Shown: positions 1 through 11,375 of the stretch, in pieces
Layout: the number at the start of each line of letters is the position of its first letter
How positions within the stretch are numbered: position 1 is the stretch's first letter
DNA from: Auricularia sp. M13
Lineage: Eukaryota; Basidiomycota; Agaricomycetes; Auriculariales; Auriculariaceae
Assembly: GCA_037042915.1 (NCBI GenBank)
Contig: CM073196.1
Span: forward strand, 3,224,001-3,288,000
Direction of reading: 5' to 3'
DNA: 64,000 nucleotides
Position numbers and translations under genes: made by a program
The notes under the pieces: generated by a model
What the model saw: only the letters and a program-made list of their open reading frames with translations
What the model was told of the DNA's origin: nothing
The model's database searches: none

Positions 1-624
1 AACTTCTCGCCCGTCGGGTCGAACGGGACGACGCCGTACTTCGCAAAGGTCGCCAGGAGCTGCTTCTGCGTCATCTCGATGCCCGCGCGCAGGTTCGCGT
101 CGAGCCCGGCCTGCTGCGGCGCGGAGGCGTCGTGCGAGTCCGAGGCGCCGCCTGAGTCCGCCGACGCAGGCGCAGCGGTCGAGCCCGCGGGCGGCGCGAG
201 CGAGCGCAGCGCCAGCGCGAGCACGTCGGCCGTCTCCAGCAGGTCGAGCGCGAACCGCGAGATGGCGAAGTGCGCCTGCTGCTCCTTCTCGCGCGCCGCG
301 ATGCGCTGCTGGTTGACCAGGTCCGCCTGCGCGTACCGTAGCCGGCTCTGTTGCTGCCGTCAGCGCTGTGCTCCTCCGGAAATTTTCGAGGAGGCGACGC
401 ACGGTCAGGTCCGCGATCTCCTCATCCTTCGCCTTCAGCTTCGCCTCCACGCTGTCCGCCTGCGGGGCTTCTGGGCTGGCGGGCGCGTCGTCCGGCTTGG
501 CCGCCTCAGCCGTGCTCGACATCGGTCGTCTTAAGCGGGCCGCGCATGCTGGCGCTATGCGGCGGGTTGACGAGACGCGCAGCGCGCCAGTGGACGCGCG
601 GAGGACGTGCTGCAAGGCGGACAT
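1..624 (-). CDS. mge1: Mitochondrial GrpE nucleotide-exchange factor (Mge1), 3' end beyond window
   Basis: GrpE releases ADP from mitochondrial Hsp70 during import and folding in the matrix. Exon 1 is 403-624 (74 codons) and exon 2 starts at 347; the 55-nt intron (348-402) has a GTGCGT donor and CAG acceptor and joins ADLT to SRLRYAQADL in phase 0. Residues 1-35 are Arg-rich with almost no acids, as in a mitochondrial presequence. A Lys/Glu coiled-coil follows (EAKLKAKDEEIADL). Exon 2 carries the GrpE core (NQQRIAAREKEQQAHFAISR, then LLETADVLALALRSL) and runs to FAKYGVVPFDPTGEKF, the conserved beta-domain entry, where the window ends. The last roughly 50 residues are missing. The start is the ATG at 622-624. 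The family call is firm. Confidence 0.9.
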   Translation of the reverse strand, partial: MSALQHVLRASTGALRVSSTRRIAPACAARLRRPMSSTAEAAKPDDAPASPEAPQADSVEAKLKAKDEEIADLTVRRLLENFRRSTALTAATEPATVRAGGPGQPAAHRGAREGAAGALRHLAVRARPAGDGRRARAGAALARAARGLDRCACVGGLRRRLGLARRLRAAAGRARREPARGHRDDAEAAPGDLCEVRRRPVRPDGREV

Positions 625-841
625 TGGGGAACGCAAGTTTCGAAGCAGAACGCGTAGAGGCAAAAGCAGAAAGCAGGTTACAAAACTCCGCGCTCGACTC
701 TCTTCCCGACCATCTTACGGCGGCCTGGCTTGGCTCGTCTCGCTCGCGTGGCTGGGCCTTCGAAAAGCACACTCCCCTGCTTAGTACCTGCTGGATCTCA
801 GCAGATCTGAACCTCCGATCGCAGTGAGCATCGCTGTGAAC

Positions 842-1996
842 ATGCATCTTCCGCCCGAGATATTGCTAGCCATCTTCGAATGCGGCCGCCCTCAGCAGGT
901 TCGCGATAAAGGCTTCCATAGCGGCATATCGACACGGAGGGATTATTACTTCTCTCTCCGTATGTTCTCACTCGTGCACAGGACCTGGACGCCATGGGCG
1001 CAAGAGCTGTTGTTCGCCCACATCGAGCCTCCGGAGACGTCCCCTTCGGGATGCTACCCCATCGATGCCCTGCTCGATGCCCCGGAATATCTGCGCTCGA
1101 GGACAAAGTCACTGTCTTTGCGTCTCGGGGATCACTTGCGCTTCCGGAGGCCGTCCGTCGTGTTGGCGAGGTATGCTCCGTGGCTACACCTTCCCCGCAT
1201 CCTCCGCGCCTTCCCCAACCTGAATTCTCTGCGCCTTGATCTATACTCGCTGCATAGCTGCGGACCGCTGACAGAGGAGCTTCACGAGCACCGGTCGTTG
1301 CGCCACTTAGTCGTCCGCGCCTGCGCGCCGGGACGGTATAACCACTGGAATATTCTCTACCGTCGCACCTGCTCTTGGCCTCTACTGGAGACGCTCGAAG
1401 TTTCCGGCTTTTCCACAGAGCCATGCTACAGCGCGCGTGCTATCGGGCCAGTGCATTCTGTAGAGGAGCTGCGCGCGCCGCGATGGTGCTCGCAGATCGA
1501 GTGGGTCCGGAACACGGTCGTCCTGGAGTCCCAACACTTGCGGGCACTCCGTTGCTCAATCTGGGATCTGCCACTATTTCTTCCATATCTGCACGTCAGC
1601 CTGGAGACTCTGACGGTAGACGTCGATGCCAACCGGATTGTGAGGGCCGAGGACGATGCGCTCGCCTGCCTCGCGCTATGCAGCAGGCTCGAGAAACTCG
1701 TGATCGTCGATCCCAGCATGGCACCAGCTAACTATGTCAAGGGGCTGCCAGCCGGGCTGCGACACATATCCATCGCCGTGCACCCAGGCTGGTTTCTCAA
1801 CTGCGCTCCTGAGATAGACTGGTACTCGCTGCGCACCATCACTCTTGTCTGGCCTCCGCAGAGCTACGCCGTGCGACGGTATCTGGATCTCAAGGGTGCC
1901 AAAAAGGACGCGGCAGCCTTGCGGGCTGTGTGTTCGAAGCACCGCGTAGAGCTTACGATGCTATCTGACTGCTATCCTGAAGATTGGCAACACTGA
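842..1996 (+). CDS. F-box domain protein
   Basis: Single-exon 384-aa protein. The first ATG is at 842; an in-frame GTG at 824 is not needed. Residues 2-50 look like a fungal F-box (LPPEILLAIFECG, then FSLVHRTWTPWAQELLFAHI), the part that would bind Skp1 in an SCF ubiquitin ligase. The rest has loosely repeated leucine-rich stretches (LPRILRAFPNLNSLRLDLY; WPLLETLEVSGF), typical of the large lineage-expanded F-box families of Agaricomycetes. It is divergent from mge1 across about 220 bp. The substrate is unknown. F-box is likely, function beyond that is not. Confidence 0.75.
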   Translation: MHLPPEILLAIFECGRPQQVRDKGFHSGISTRRDYYFSLRMFSLVHRTWTPWAQELLFAHIEPPETSPSGCYPIDALLDAPEYLRSRTKSLSLRLGDHLRFRRPSVVLARYAPWLHLPRILRAFPNLNSLRLDLYSLHSCGPLTEELHEHRSLRHLVVRACAPGRYNHWNILYRRTCSWPLLETLEVSGFSTEPCYSARAIGPVHSVEELRAPRWCSQIEWVRNTVVLESQHLRALRCSIWDLPLFLPYLHVSLETLTVDVDANRIVRAEDDALACLALCSRLEKLVIVDPSMAPANYVKGLPAGLRHISIAVHPGWFLNCAPEIDWYSLRTITLVWPPQSYAVRRYLDLKGAKKDAAALRAVCSKHRVELTMLSDCYPEDWQH

Positions 1997-2446
1997 GTTG
2001 ATTTTTTTTGTGCAAGTGCCTACTATGCGAATGGTCACCCCGATGAGCGTGGCGCGACCGAACGGCCAGGCTGTCGATTGGTGGTGGATAACGCACGCGT
2101 ACCAGCTGCTGGTAGTCTCGCCGCGGTACTCCGCGGAAGGCCGATGTTCCGTCATTTATTGTGTGCGCCCCCTCTTGCGACCACGACAATTGCTGCTGCC
2201 AGGCCTATCATCTCCGGAATAACGCCAATTTCGGCATTGTTAACATCGGTGACGCGTGTCGAAGAGACATTCGGATAGTGACATGAGAAAAACATGATTT
2301 GCTCGGATCTCGACACTCTTTATTGGATAGTTCTCTGAAAAACCTTTTTGCGTGGCTCACGACCAGTGGAAATAATGAATGTTGTACAACGAATCTGTGG
2401 CGCCTGGACCCTGGTAATATACACATAACAGTAGGCCCGAGAGCTA
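1997..2446. other. Convergent intergenic region
   Basis: 450 bp between the 3' ends of the F-box gene and the AN1-APH gene. Only short ORFs without family features occur here. I see no repeat or RNA gene in it. Confidence 0.5.
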
Positions 2447-3931
2447 TTAGCCGGCTGTCAACAAGTTTTTGACCTCGACGATAGACCCATAGACTTCCGC
2501 ACGAAGGGCATGAGCCTTCCACGAGTCCCATGATGGCCACTCGTCAAACCCGCTTGCAGTCAACAAGCCGCGGAAAAGCGGCCAGTAGTCAGTCTCATGA
2601 AGATTCTGACCGAGACAGAACTCCAGACGCTGATATCGCTTCCCGTCGAGCACGTAGGACGCAAGATCACGCCGGCCCAACTTCTCCAAGGCAGCAGCAA
2701 GAGCGGCCTCATCGGCAGATAAAGAGTTATCGCCTTCATAGAAGGTTGCCACATCGATCATGAATGTGGGTCCGACGAATGCCTCTTGCGGAGAGCAGCT
2801 GCGTGTTCTATAATGGTCACATTAGAATTAGTTATAAATGTTCATAATAATGGAAGAGTACCTCTCCCAGTCTATTATGCCGACTATATTGCACTCATCG
2901 TCGACGAGATGGTTATCGCCCTTGTCGTCGGGATGCTTGATGAAGAACGGTGCGCGACCAGGGGCCTGTTCGGGATAGAGACGGTCCACAACATCCAGCA
3001 GCTGCAAATGTACGAGATACGCGTCGAGCGGCCGTGAGACGTATCGGATGCTGTTGAGGATATCGCTGAGAATGCCAGCAATACGAGCGCGATGAAACGC
3101 CCGCGATGTCTCGAACGGGCCAAACGGTATGATACTACCATCCGTAGCGGTCTCAATAATATTCGGGTCGAGCAGCGGGCCTACATTGCCTGTTTCGTCC
3201 TGTAGATAGCCCAGAGCCGGCAAGGGGCATGCGGCCAGCCGAACGAAGTGCGCGGCGGTTTGCGCAATCTGTCGCTGCTTCTGGTCCTGGCTCGGCGACT
3301 CGTACATCATGGGCTTGCCCTGCATGCGCTCGAAAATGATGTACGGAGTACGGACGCGGTTATCGCCAGTCTTTTCGGCGGCAAAGACTTCGGGTACGGG
3401 CAGGCCAACCGTCCTGAGGTAACGAAGGGTCGACACCTCGCTTCCGAGGAGTGCGCAACATACGGCAGGCGAAGGCTGCTTAATGTTGTCTCGAGGTATT
3501 CTGACGAGCCACGAAACGCCGTCGGCGAAAGTGATGGGGATGTGCAAGTTATAGCCGCCCATGAGTAGCCGGCGGTGGTCGATATGCTCTGGTGAGTCCA
3601 AGAACATCGGGTCAATCGTGGCCTCCACTCCAGGGCGAAGAAGCGCGATAGCGTCGACCAGAGCGCCGAAATCAACCTTCCCGACGAGAGCAGATATCTC
3701 CCGCTTTCTTGCATCACTGTCAAGAAGCTGGAAAGTTTCCCATTCCTCCTGAACGCACAATAAGAGCATTTAGAAATTAACTATATTGGAACGCACCTCG
3801 ATGAATACGTCAGGACATTGGTGCGCTGGACGCAGCGCATGCGTATGGCATAAGCGATGTCCACAGAGTTGGCAATAACCTTGCGCATCGCGTAATGCTC
3901 GCTTTTGACAGCCAAAAATGCTACAGCTCAT
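2447..3931 (-). CDS. AN1-type zinc finger plus aminoglycoside phosphotransferase-like kinase
   Basis: 460-aa protein in three exons: 3797-3931, 2862-3748 and 2447-2807, with introns of 48 and 54 nt. Exon 1 encodes a compact finger with C3, C8, C20, C23, C28, H31, H37 and C39. From C20 on this is the AN1 spacing (C-x2-C-x4-C-x2-H-x5-H-x-C). The body is the APH/choline-kinase-like fold common in basidiomycetes: an N-lobe with WLVRIPRDN and a later catalytic segment (DDKGDNHLVDDECNIVGIID) in place of a canonical HGD loop. The C-terminus is SPQEAFVGPTFMIDVATFYEG, typical of this fungal group. No antibiotic substrate is implied; these proteins are uncharacterised and could be small-molecule kinases or pseudokinases. 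Confidence 0.8.
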
Positions 3932-4525
3932 CAGTGTGTGAGAACGGGGAGATGGTGAGTGTTCGTGCGACGAGGCTGATGATGCGATGGGAAAGAGCAC
4001 ACGCGTGTTTGGCTCAAACAGAGGTAAACAATTGGCAGACCTCAAGGCCTCACCGGCACCCCTTTACCTCCCTTCGGTCTGTGAGAACATGTGAGGGACG
4101 GAAGCATGTGAGAGACGCTTATCAGCGGCAATGCTACAGATTGAGATAGGTGAGTTACAATTGATTTCTTCCTATGGGGTTAACAAGGCCATCGGATTCG
4201 TAAGGCTGAGGCTGTGGGAAGAATGGTGCGCGATACTGTGGTAATGTGGAGGACTATAAGCTTTGCACGTATATGTAAAAGGTAGGGGCTTGAGTTGCGC
4301 AGCGTATGAACAAGCTCGTCGACTCGTTTTTCGCGGTGCAAAGGAGAGTGGCGGCTCACTACGCAATGGAAAACTGTGGGCGTGATAAGTGCCCCGATGA
4401 AGCCTCGAACCAGGAACGCAGAAGCTGCCAAAATGCAGCGCCGTGGGGCTGAAAACCAGATAATCATCACATGCATCAGGAAAACGCGCCTGTGCCGTGG
4501 AGACTCCGGGAGCGGTCTATATAAA

Positions 4526-4566
4526 GTGACGCGCAAGTGACGCGCAGTGACGCGCGAGACGCGCAG
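4526..4566. repeat. Clustered TGACGCGC direct repeats
   Basis: Three tandem TGACGCGC units and one GAGACGCGC unit, directly after a TATATAA at about 4516. The same word recurs at 4704-4726 and 5165-5234. These resemble the subterminal repeat clusters of DNA transposons, but ACGCG-core words also match fungal MBF-type sites. I assign no function. Confidence 0.6.
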
Positions 4567-4709
4567 CACCATTTTGTACCCAATACTAACCCTTGTGAGG
4601 TCTGATAACATGGACCATATCCACTGAGGCCTCCAAAACGATTGGGCAGGTGCCATCAGCCCAGGGTCTTAGTTAACCAGGCAAAGTTGTAATAGTACCA
4701 AAAGGCTTG

Positions 4710-5234
4710 CGCGTCTCTTGCGCGTCCCCTGCATGTCATTGCAGATTGCAATAAATACAGACATTTGGAGCAAATGCCATGTGTAAGGAAGGTAAGACAT
4801 AGTCTATACTCTTTTTCGTGTTATTTCGATTGAAATTATTGCTCAAATAAACAATGCATACTCAATATGTGACACTCGTAAATAATAGCTTTCTACACAC
4901 TGCCACCAGTCACTACTGGGTCAATCTATCCACATGTGACAATCCATTTACACAGTACACATATTTAGCACAATTACCCTAGTTTGTGAGAGGGTGAATT
5001 CACCTAGAGACTCAGTCCAAAATCTCAAAGTCAGTCGTAAATACAGTTACCACCACCCTGGCAATATCATTATGTCTATACTCTTCCATATGGCATTTCA
5101 AGTTGTTTCTACACACATTTTGTTGATTCCTTGAGATTATGAGCAGAACGGGTTGCATTTGTGCAGACGCGTCTGTTGCGCGTCACTCTGACCAAGTCGC
5201 TCAGAGTGACGCGCAGTGACGCGCAAGAGACGCG
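4710..5234. mobile_element. Short inverted-repeat element (MITE-like) with GACGCGC ends
   Basis: The 17-mer CGCGTCTCTTGCGCGTC at 4710-4726 reappears as its exact reverse complement at 5218-5234. The 490 bp between are AT-rich and non-coding, in contrast to the GC-rich neighbours. The right side carries a second perfect inverted repeat (5177-5191 with 5201-5215). No convincing target-site duplication was found by eye, so the outer limits are uncertain. It could instead be one end of the large MULE element beside it. Confidence 0.45.
5177..5215. repeat. Perfect 15-bp hairpin
   Basis: TGCGCGTCACTCTGA at 5177-5191 is the exact reverse complement of 5201-5215, with a 9-nt loop (CCAAGTCGC). It lies inside the right end of the GACGCGC element. 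It is a likely transposase-binding or subterminal palindrome; no T-tract follows, so it is not a terminator-type hairpin. Confidence 0.7.
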
Positions 5235-5362
5235 TATATGAGTTAAAACTATTAAATGTATAAATATCAGACGGAGATTTAACTCATCAACTGGTGATAT
5301 GTACTAGTGTTTGGAGGTGGAATCTGAAATGGAAATAGTGTCTAGAGCCAGCAGGGGATGCA

Positions 5363-8300
5363 TCATTTGCGAGATTTCCTTCTAGTAGCACGTGTTTGGA
5401 TGCTAGAAACTCTAGGCATCTTCTTGACTGGTTCCTTTGCCTCATCCATGTTTGCCTTTGCCTCCTGCATCCGATCTTCCTCTTCCATCTCTGCATCGAA
5501 CTCCCTTTGATGATTTAGTTCCTTGTTGTGTCATTTGAGTGATTATGACTTACTGCTTTCGTTTGAGAGTTATTTGGCGTTCCAAAGGGGTTATATCAGG
5601 AGTCATATCACGTTTTGGAGAGTCCTCCTTGTAATTTGGCCCATTCTAAATTATAAAATAAATCAGATTTACCACTCATCGCAGTTATTCAGACCTACTG
5701 TCATAGCGAGCTCATACTCTGTTGACAGGCTATCCCAGCCAGCCTCTTCTTCTCTACCCTCAGTTGGACCATAGAGATATGGGTTCCAGTGATGCTGGTG
5801 ATGTCCAGCATCGCGCCCCCACTGAGAACAAGCAAACAGTCCAAGTTCTGCTGTCTGGTCCAGCATTAGATGTTCAAGAATAGCCAAAGCAAACACGTCG
5901 AGATCAATACTCTGCTGCCGCCCCAATCCTTTGTCGTGGATCTGATATGAGTCCCAGGCCTCATCCACTGATAGACTATTGCGTGAAGCAAGCACCAGAT
6001 TAATCGCGTGGAAGAGTGGCGCCTTCATGAAGATAGCAGGATTGTCAGACACATTGAGCCGCAGCCAATGCATGATCTGGGCCGCATCCATAGAAGTCAA
6101 AGTGCCATAAGAGGGATAGTCTGGAAGCTTGCCACAGTGCTTGGCCTGATATGAAGCCACTGGAGGTAGAGCAGACTTGAGAAGCGATTTCTCAGCCTGA
6201 GATGCACCATGGCACAGAGCATGCAAAATAGCGCTGTGGGGCTCCAGAAGATCCTTGATCTCCTGAGAGGGTGGGTGACGAAGGTAATTCTGATCAGGTT
6301 TGCTTTCCTCCACCTCGCTGGCAGGGAGCCATCGACCAAGCTATGGCAATTCTTATTAGTGGAGAAATAGTATAGAAAATATTTACTCACGCGAATCTGA
6401 CGTCTCTCAGCCTGTCTTCCAAATAGGCAGTCCACAATGTGATCTTCTAGGACAATCGAGGGGGGGAAGAACCCAGGAGGTTCAAATCTGGAGGATGGGT
6501 ACCATACAACATGCCATATTGAGCGATGTGCTGCATCTTTTCCCTTGGATATCAGGCGAGCAGGATAGTGGTATTTGCTGAGCCCGCTTTCTACTGTATA
6601 TGCTGCAAGGATGGCCATTCCTGGGCTATCATATGCTTAGTACTTAGAAAATGAAATACTATAACACATACTGAAGACGCTGAATGAGTGGCAAGTCCTT
6701 CATCAATGGAATAGCCTTCTTGAGTTCTCTGATCATTATAGTCAGATGGATTTCATGATTCAGTAAAGACACTCACTTGGCCAAATTTTCTGTATGGCGG
6801 TGAGTAGTACTGAGGCACTTGTGGCATCTGAACTCCTGCTCCTTCGCAAGGATCGTAACATATCCACCGAGTTGACAAGCCAAGTGAGAGGGACGCTTGC
6901 ATGTAATGCAGTGAACCAAGGGGCCATCCTTCGCCAAAGTTTGACGAGCTCCACAGCGACAGTGCAAGTCGTCGAAGTGAACATGCTTTGTGGGTAGCGC
7001 GCTGCTACGAACAGTAATCGAGGTTTGTTCAACCTTTCGATGTCCATAAACGCAATCCAACTGGGGATCATGTAAAGGCTGATTCCAGACGTCGGGGTCC
7101 AGCGTAGCAGTATGAGATGATGCATCTGAGCGAGAAAGATGTATGCCAAATTCGCGCAAGACATACTGTGACTGGTGGTCGGTGAAATAGTCTCTGGCTG
7201 ATTTGCCACCTCGAAGGTGATATACTGCTGACCAAATTCTGTGATCTTCTGAGGCATGCAAGAGGTGGTTGTCATCTAGAATGGAGCTGAGGATAACAGA
7301 ATCCCCATTGTTCCTCATGCCGTCATAGTAATAGGCCGAACCAGAAGGTGAAGAAAAGGTCGCAGTATAGTGGAGAGCTGCAGAGTCACCAGAACCCGAA
7401 AGATATCCAATCAAGTCGTAGACAAGCCCATGGGAGACACCAACATCCTCTCCCAAAGGGTAGATTTGAGTACTGAAGTACCAAACATGCTTTGTGTTTG
7501 GCTCTTCGAGATCCAGAATAAGTATATGTGGCAGTTCAACGATGATGCGATGGGTTGTAGAACAGCGTTCTGGGAATGGATGTTGATTGACTGCGCAGGA
7601 TGAAGGTGAATTCCAGGTAAGGGCCTCATGGAACCAGCTGGTGATGTTGCCTTGGAAGCGAGTGAAGAAGCCGTCCACATCGTTTTGAAACCGATAAGAG
7701 GACTTGTAGGTAAGACCACTGAGATTGACAATGTCACCGCAAAGCGCAAAGACCAGGGATTGTACTGTAAAGTATGCAGCCAGACCTGACGTCTTAGGAA
7801 ACTTGGCACGCTCGTAGTTTGCTAGATCGTAAAGCCATGACTACAAAATAATGAGTACCTCCTAAAGGAAAACAGATTACTCAACATACCCATGGACTGT
7901 CCATGCCACCTGGAGCTCTGTCTTTGATAGCCTGACCAGTGGAATGCTCGACAATTGTTTGCCTAAGGCCATCACGCTGGCGAGTAATAAAGGCAGAAGT
8001 GCCAGGTCCAGGACTCTGAAGAACTTCAGAGCGCAGTTGGAAGAGCTTCAAAAGCACTGAGAGGGGACTCTCAGGTGGAGAAAGCGCAAGGAGTGGTGAG
8101 AGGTAGTCCATGTCACGCAGACACGCATAATATAGGAGATGTGAGGACGAGTCCAGCCAGCAGGAGTTGGCCGACCATCTGGCACCAGGAATCTGTATCT
8201 ATCAGATTTGAATCAAGGATGATGAGCGTAATGAGCTTACACAATTGGTTATCTCTTTTCCAGAAAGTTCTAACCCTTCAGAGTGTGGCTGAGGCTTCAG

Positions 8301-11300
8301 TTCAGGAGTAGAAGGGGCTGAGCTGCTAGCAGCAGATTCGGCTGGTGAAGATGGTATCACCATGGAGGACTTCTTCTTTTGGCGACCTGAAGGCTTTGCT
8401 GGCAATGAAGTGGGTGCTGCTCCAGATGTCTTCTTGGAAGGTGATCGCACAAGAGCCCGTGCTGTATCTGGGCCACGTCCATCGTTAGGAATGACAAGAC
8501 GAACTTGAGTCTCAACATTCTTGGCAGTTTTGCGCACTCGAGGTCGTGGGTGTGAGATAACCGTTCCATAGCGAACACCATATCCAGCTAAGTGAATAAG
8601 TAAAGAATATATAAGTAATAGGCTGATTGGCTCACCCATCAGAGACTTGTCCATACTTTCAAAACCCTCCAGCCAGGCTCTAAGGCGCTTGAGCCCTTCG
8701 AGAAACCCAAAGCCCTTGCCCACAGCAGTGTATAGCCTCCAGTTCTGGGACTCCTGGGCATTATTTGTTGAAGGCAACAAACTCCAGAGCTCGTCATCCA
8801 TAACCTTGCAGGCAGGAAATATCTTAGACGCAACCCGTGGGTTCATCCACCAGTCCAGCCAAGCACCAATGCCGGGATAGGTCTTTCGCAAATTGTCCAC
8901 ATGAGTGGTAAAAGCTTCCAAGTCGCGAATCTGAAGCAGACGTCGAGCAGAAGCCTTGAAGGCATCACGCTGGGCAACTGGTATAACTGCCGAAACGGCA
9001 GAGACCTTGGTTACGCTCCCATCGTAGTGGTACTCGCAGCCTTTGATGTGCTCTGCAGCAAGGGCAAGAAGCTGATCTTCTGAATGACTTTCGTAGATGG
9101 TTGAAAACACATCAACGAATGCACCTCGAAATGCAGCGTCTTCAGCCATGGAAAAGTCCATCATCTAGAAAAATATTACTATATGATGTAGCACACGCTG
9201 TTGAACATACCATGTTGATGTCATCAGGTTGCAAACTGCGACCATCCTGAACAAGAATCTTATGGATGCCCATAAAGAGGCAGGAGTAATGTCGCTTATA
9301 CGCCCTCTGGGACCCACTGGTGCTCCATGACGCAAGTACTGGTATCCATGTGGATAGGGATTCCGAATAGGTCGAGGTGACAATGAGAAGTGCACCAGAT
9401 GTAAAGAACTTGTGCGCTGCATCAGAGACGAAGCCGTTGTTGGCAGCCTCAGTTCTAAGCTTGATAGAGGACACAGCGACATTGGCCATGAAAGTGGTCT
9501 GTAGCGTCACCATGCTGAAGTCGTCAAAGACATGGTCCACAATCTCGTTGGAATGGAGGTCGTAGAACAAATTCCAGTCCGCAATGAATGCATCCCCTCC
9601 ACGCACAGGTGCGGTCTTAACGAATTTACGACGCTTGTAGCCCAGCCGCGACTTGTTGCCAAGGACAGGAGATATTGTAGATGCTGAGGGTCCAGTTCCA
9701 TGTAATGTGCGCAGTCCAGTAAGTAGCTGGGAAGGCCCTGCATCAGGATGGAAATTGACAACATTGCCCAGTTCAGACAACTCGTCCTGGGTGAGGTGCT
9801 TGACAGGTGGCCGAACATGCATGTGCAGTCCACCATTGATGTAAAGGCACCCATCTCTCCAAGTGCGAATGGTAGACTCTACACCACAGTCCAGGTGGTG
9901 CACAGTAACCTTGTGCTGAGGGCACTGAAGCTCCTGAAGCTGTTTCTGCCTGCGATCTCGTCTCGCTTGTGGTCGAGCAACGAATGGGCAGTCGGCAGTT
10001 GGGCAATGGAAAACCCCAAGACACTTGCGAACAAGCACACGTCCTTTTGTTGGATCCTCAGCATTAGGGTCCTGCTGACGGCCTGAACCCTTTGGCTCTG
10101 ATGCCCAGTGCACAGGAAACTTGGCCTGCTGCCATTTTGAGTGCATGGCTGCAGTCTGCGAAGTCGAAACAAACGAGTAGAAGTCGCCATCGGCAAACTC
10201 TTCCCAGGCCTCCCAGGAACGGTGAGGAAGTGAGGGTGGTAGCAAGCCGGATTGGGTAAGCAGCGAAATTAGGGGTGCTCCAGGTGCTGAGCTAGCTTGG
10301 GGTTTTGCCACAGTCTGGCCAGACTGATGGATCGAAGGAGGATTGGTGGAAATTGACAAAGGCAATGAAGACGGCTGAGTGCCTGACAAAGCCAATGGCT
10401 GAGATGTTGATAATGATGCACGATCAGACATCACTGGAGGAAGAGGCAAGGTGTCCTGGACGTGTGAAGGTGCAACCAAAGTTTGTGTTTGCGCCGGTGG
10501 ATGGCCAACTACAATGGAGATGTTGTTGGATATTGGCACTTTGGAGTCTGGAAGTAGACATTAGAATTAGACATGCTAGCGGATTCTATCTTACCATGGG
10601 ACCCATGATGATTTCCAGATAATACAGAGGGTGCCTTGCTCTTGGATTGGGAGAGTACATGGGAACGCAGCGGATCCACTACATTATACACATAAGTGAA
10701 TCGAAAGTCAACTCAAAACTTAATGAAATATACCATCGAGGAGAGGGAGAACAGCCAAGGAGTGCCCTGCAAAGATACAGATGAATAAGAGTCTGAAAGG
10801 AAGTAATGAGGCATACCCAGTGCATTGACACACGTCACAAATCCACCTGATGGGTAGGTTGCTATAGCTGTTATGCAAGCATTAATACATCTGTTAGAAT
10901 GGCATTGATGTAGCCTACAAGATGAGAGGCCTGTAAAGGAGTGGCTTTTGGTTTTGAGGAACTGAATAACTAGAGACTCTTTAGATAACCTTGGGGAAAA
11001 TGTCACAATTTCCGTACCTTGTTGCTCTGGAAGCTGTGCAATTAAGGACCCTTTTTTGTGTAAGAATGATATATTTCAGAAGGTGGTGACCACCTCTTAC
11101 CAACAGAATCAATTATGTTGACGTAGTGATTGGGCGCCGGTGTGATGGGAGCTGGCAAAGTTTGAGATATAAAGCAAAGGGTCCATGATTTTACTTACCA
11201 CGTGGCTCAGATCTGGCTTTTGGGAAGAACTTTTGGAAGAGAAACATCACAGAACCTATAATGTGGTCAGATTAATAGATACCTCCACAGGAAGATAATT

Positions 11301-11375
11301 ACCAGAATCAATAAAGCGATTAGCAGGTTCCTGGAGCGAGCAGAACCACGAAGTAAAGACAGCAGTATCCAGATA
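5363..11375 (-). CDS. GCM-finger MULE transposase fused to UCH-like cysteine peptidase and PHD-like finger
   Basis: Supported exons, 5' to 3': 11303-11375, 11199-11255, 11101-11151, 11018-11050, 10817-10867, 10734-10766, 10595-10678, 9211-10547, 8636-9164, 8241-8587, 7890-8198, 6777-7840, 6672-6728, 6391-6625, 5699-6340, 5554-5645, 5363-5504. They sum to 5136 nt, 1712 in-frame codons. The first exon (start codon) lies upstream and is not resolved. Parts in order: two related short repeats (VNIIDSVGSLIAQLP; VTCVNALGHSLAVLP); a GCM/WRKY-type zinc finger (HCPTADCPF, then CPQHKVTVHHLDC; 9888-10026); an RNase H transposase core with D in VSDAAHKFF, D in MMDFSMAED and E in NNAQESQNW; a papain-like peptidase with Cys in NSCWLDSS (about 8155), His in HYTATF and Asp in YYYDGM; a PHD-like C4HC3 finger (about 6790-6990); and a basic C-terminus. 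One intron (10868-11017) is unusually long at 150 nt. Confidence 0.75.
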
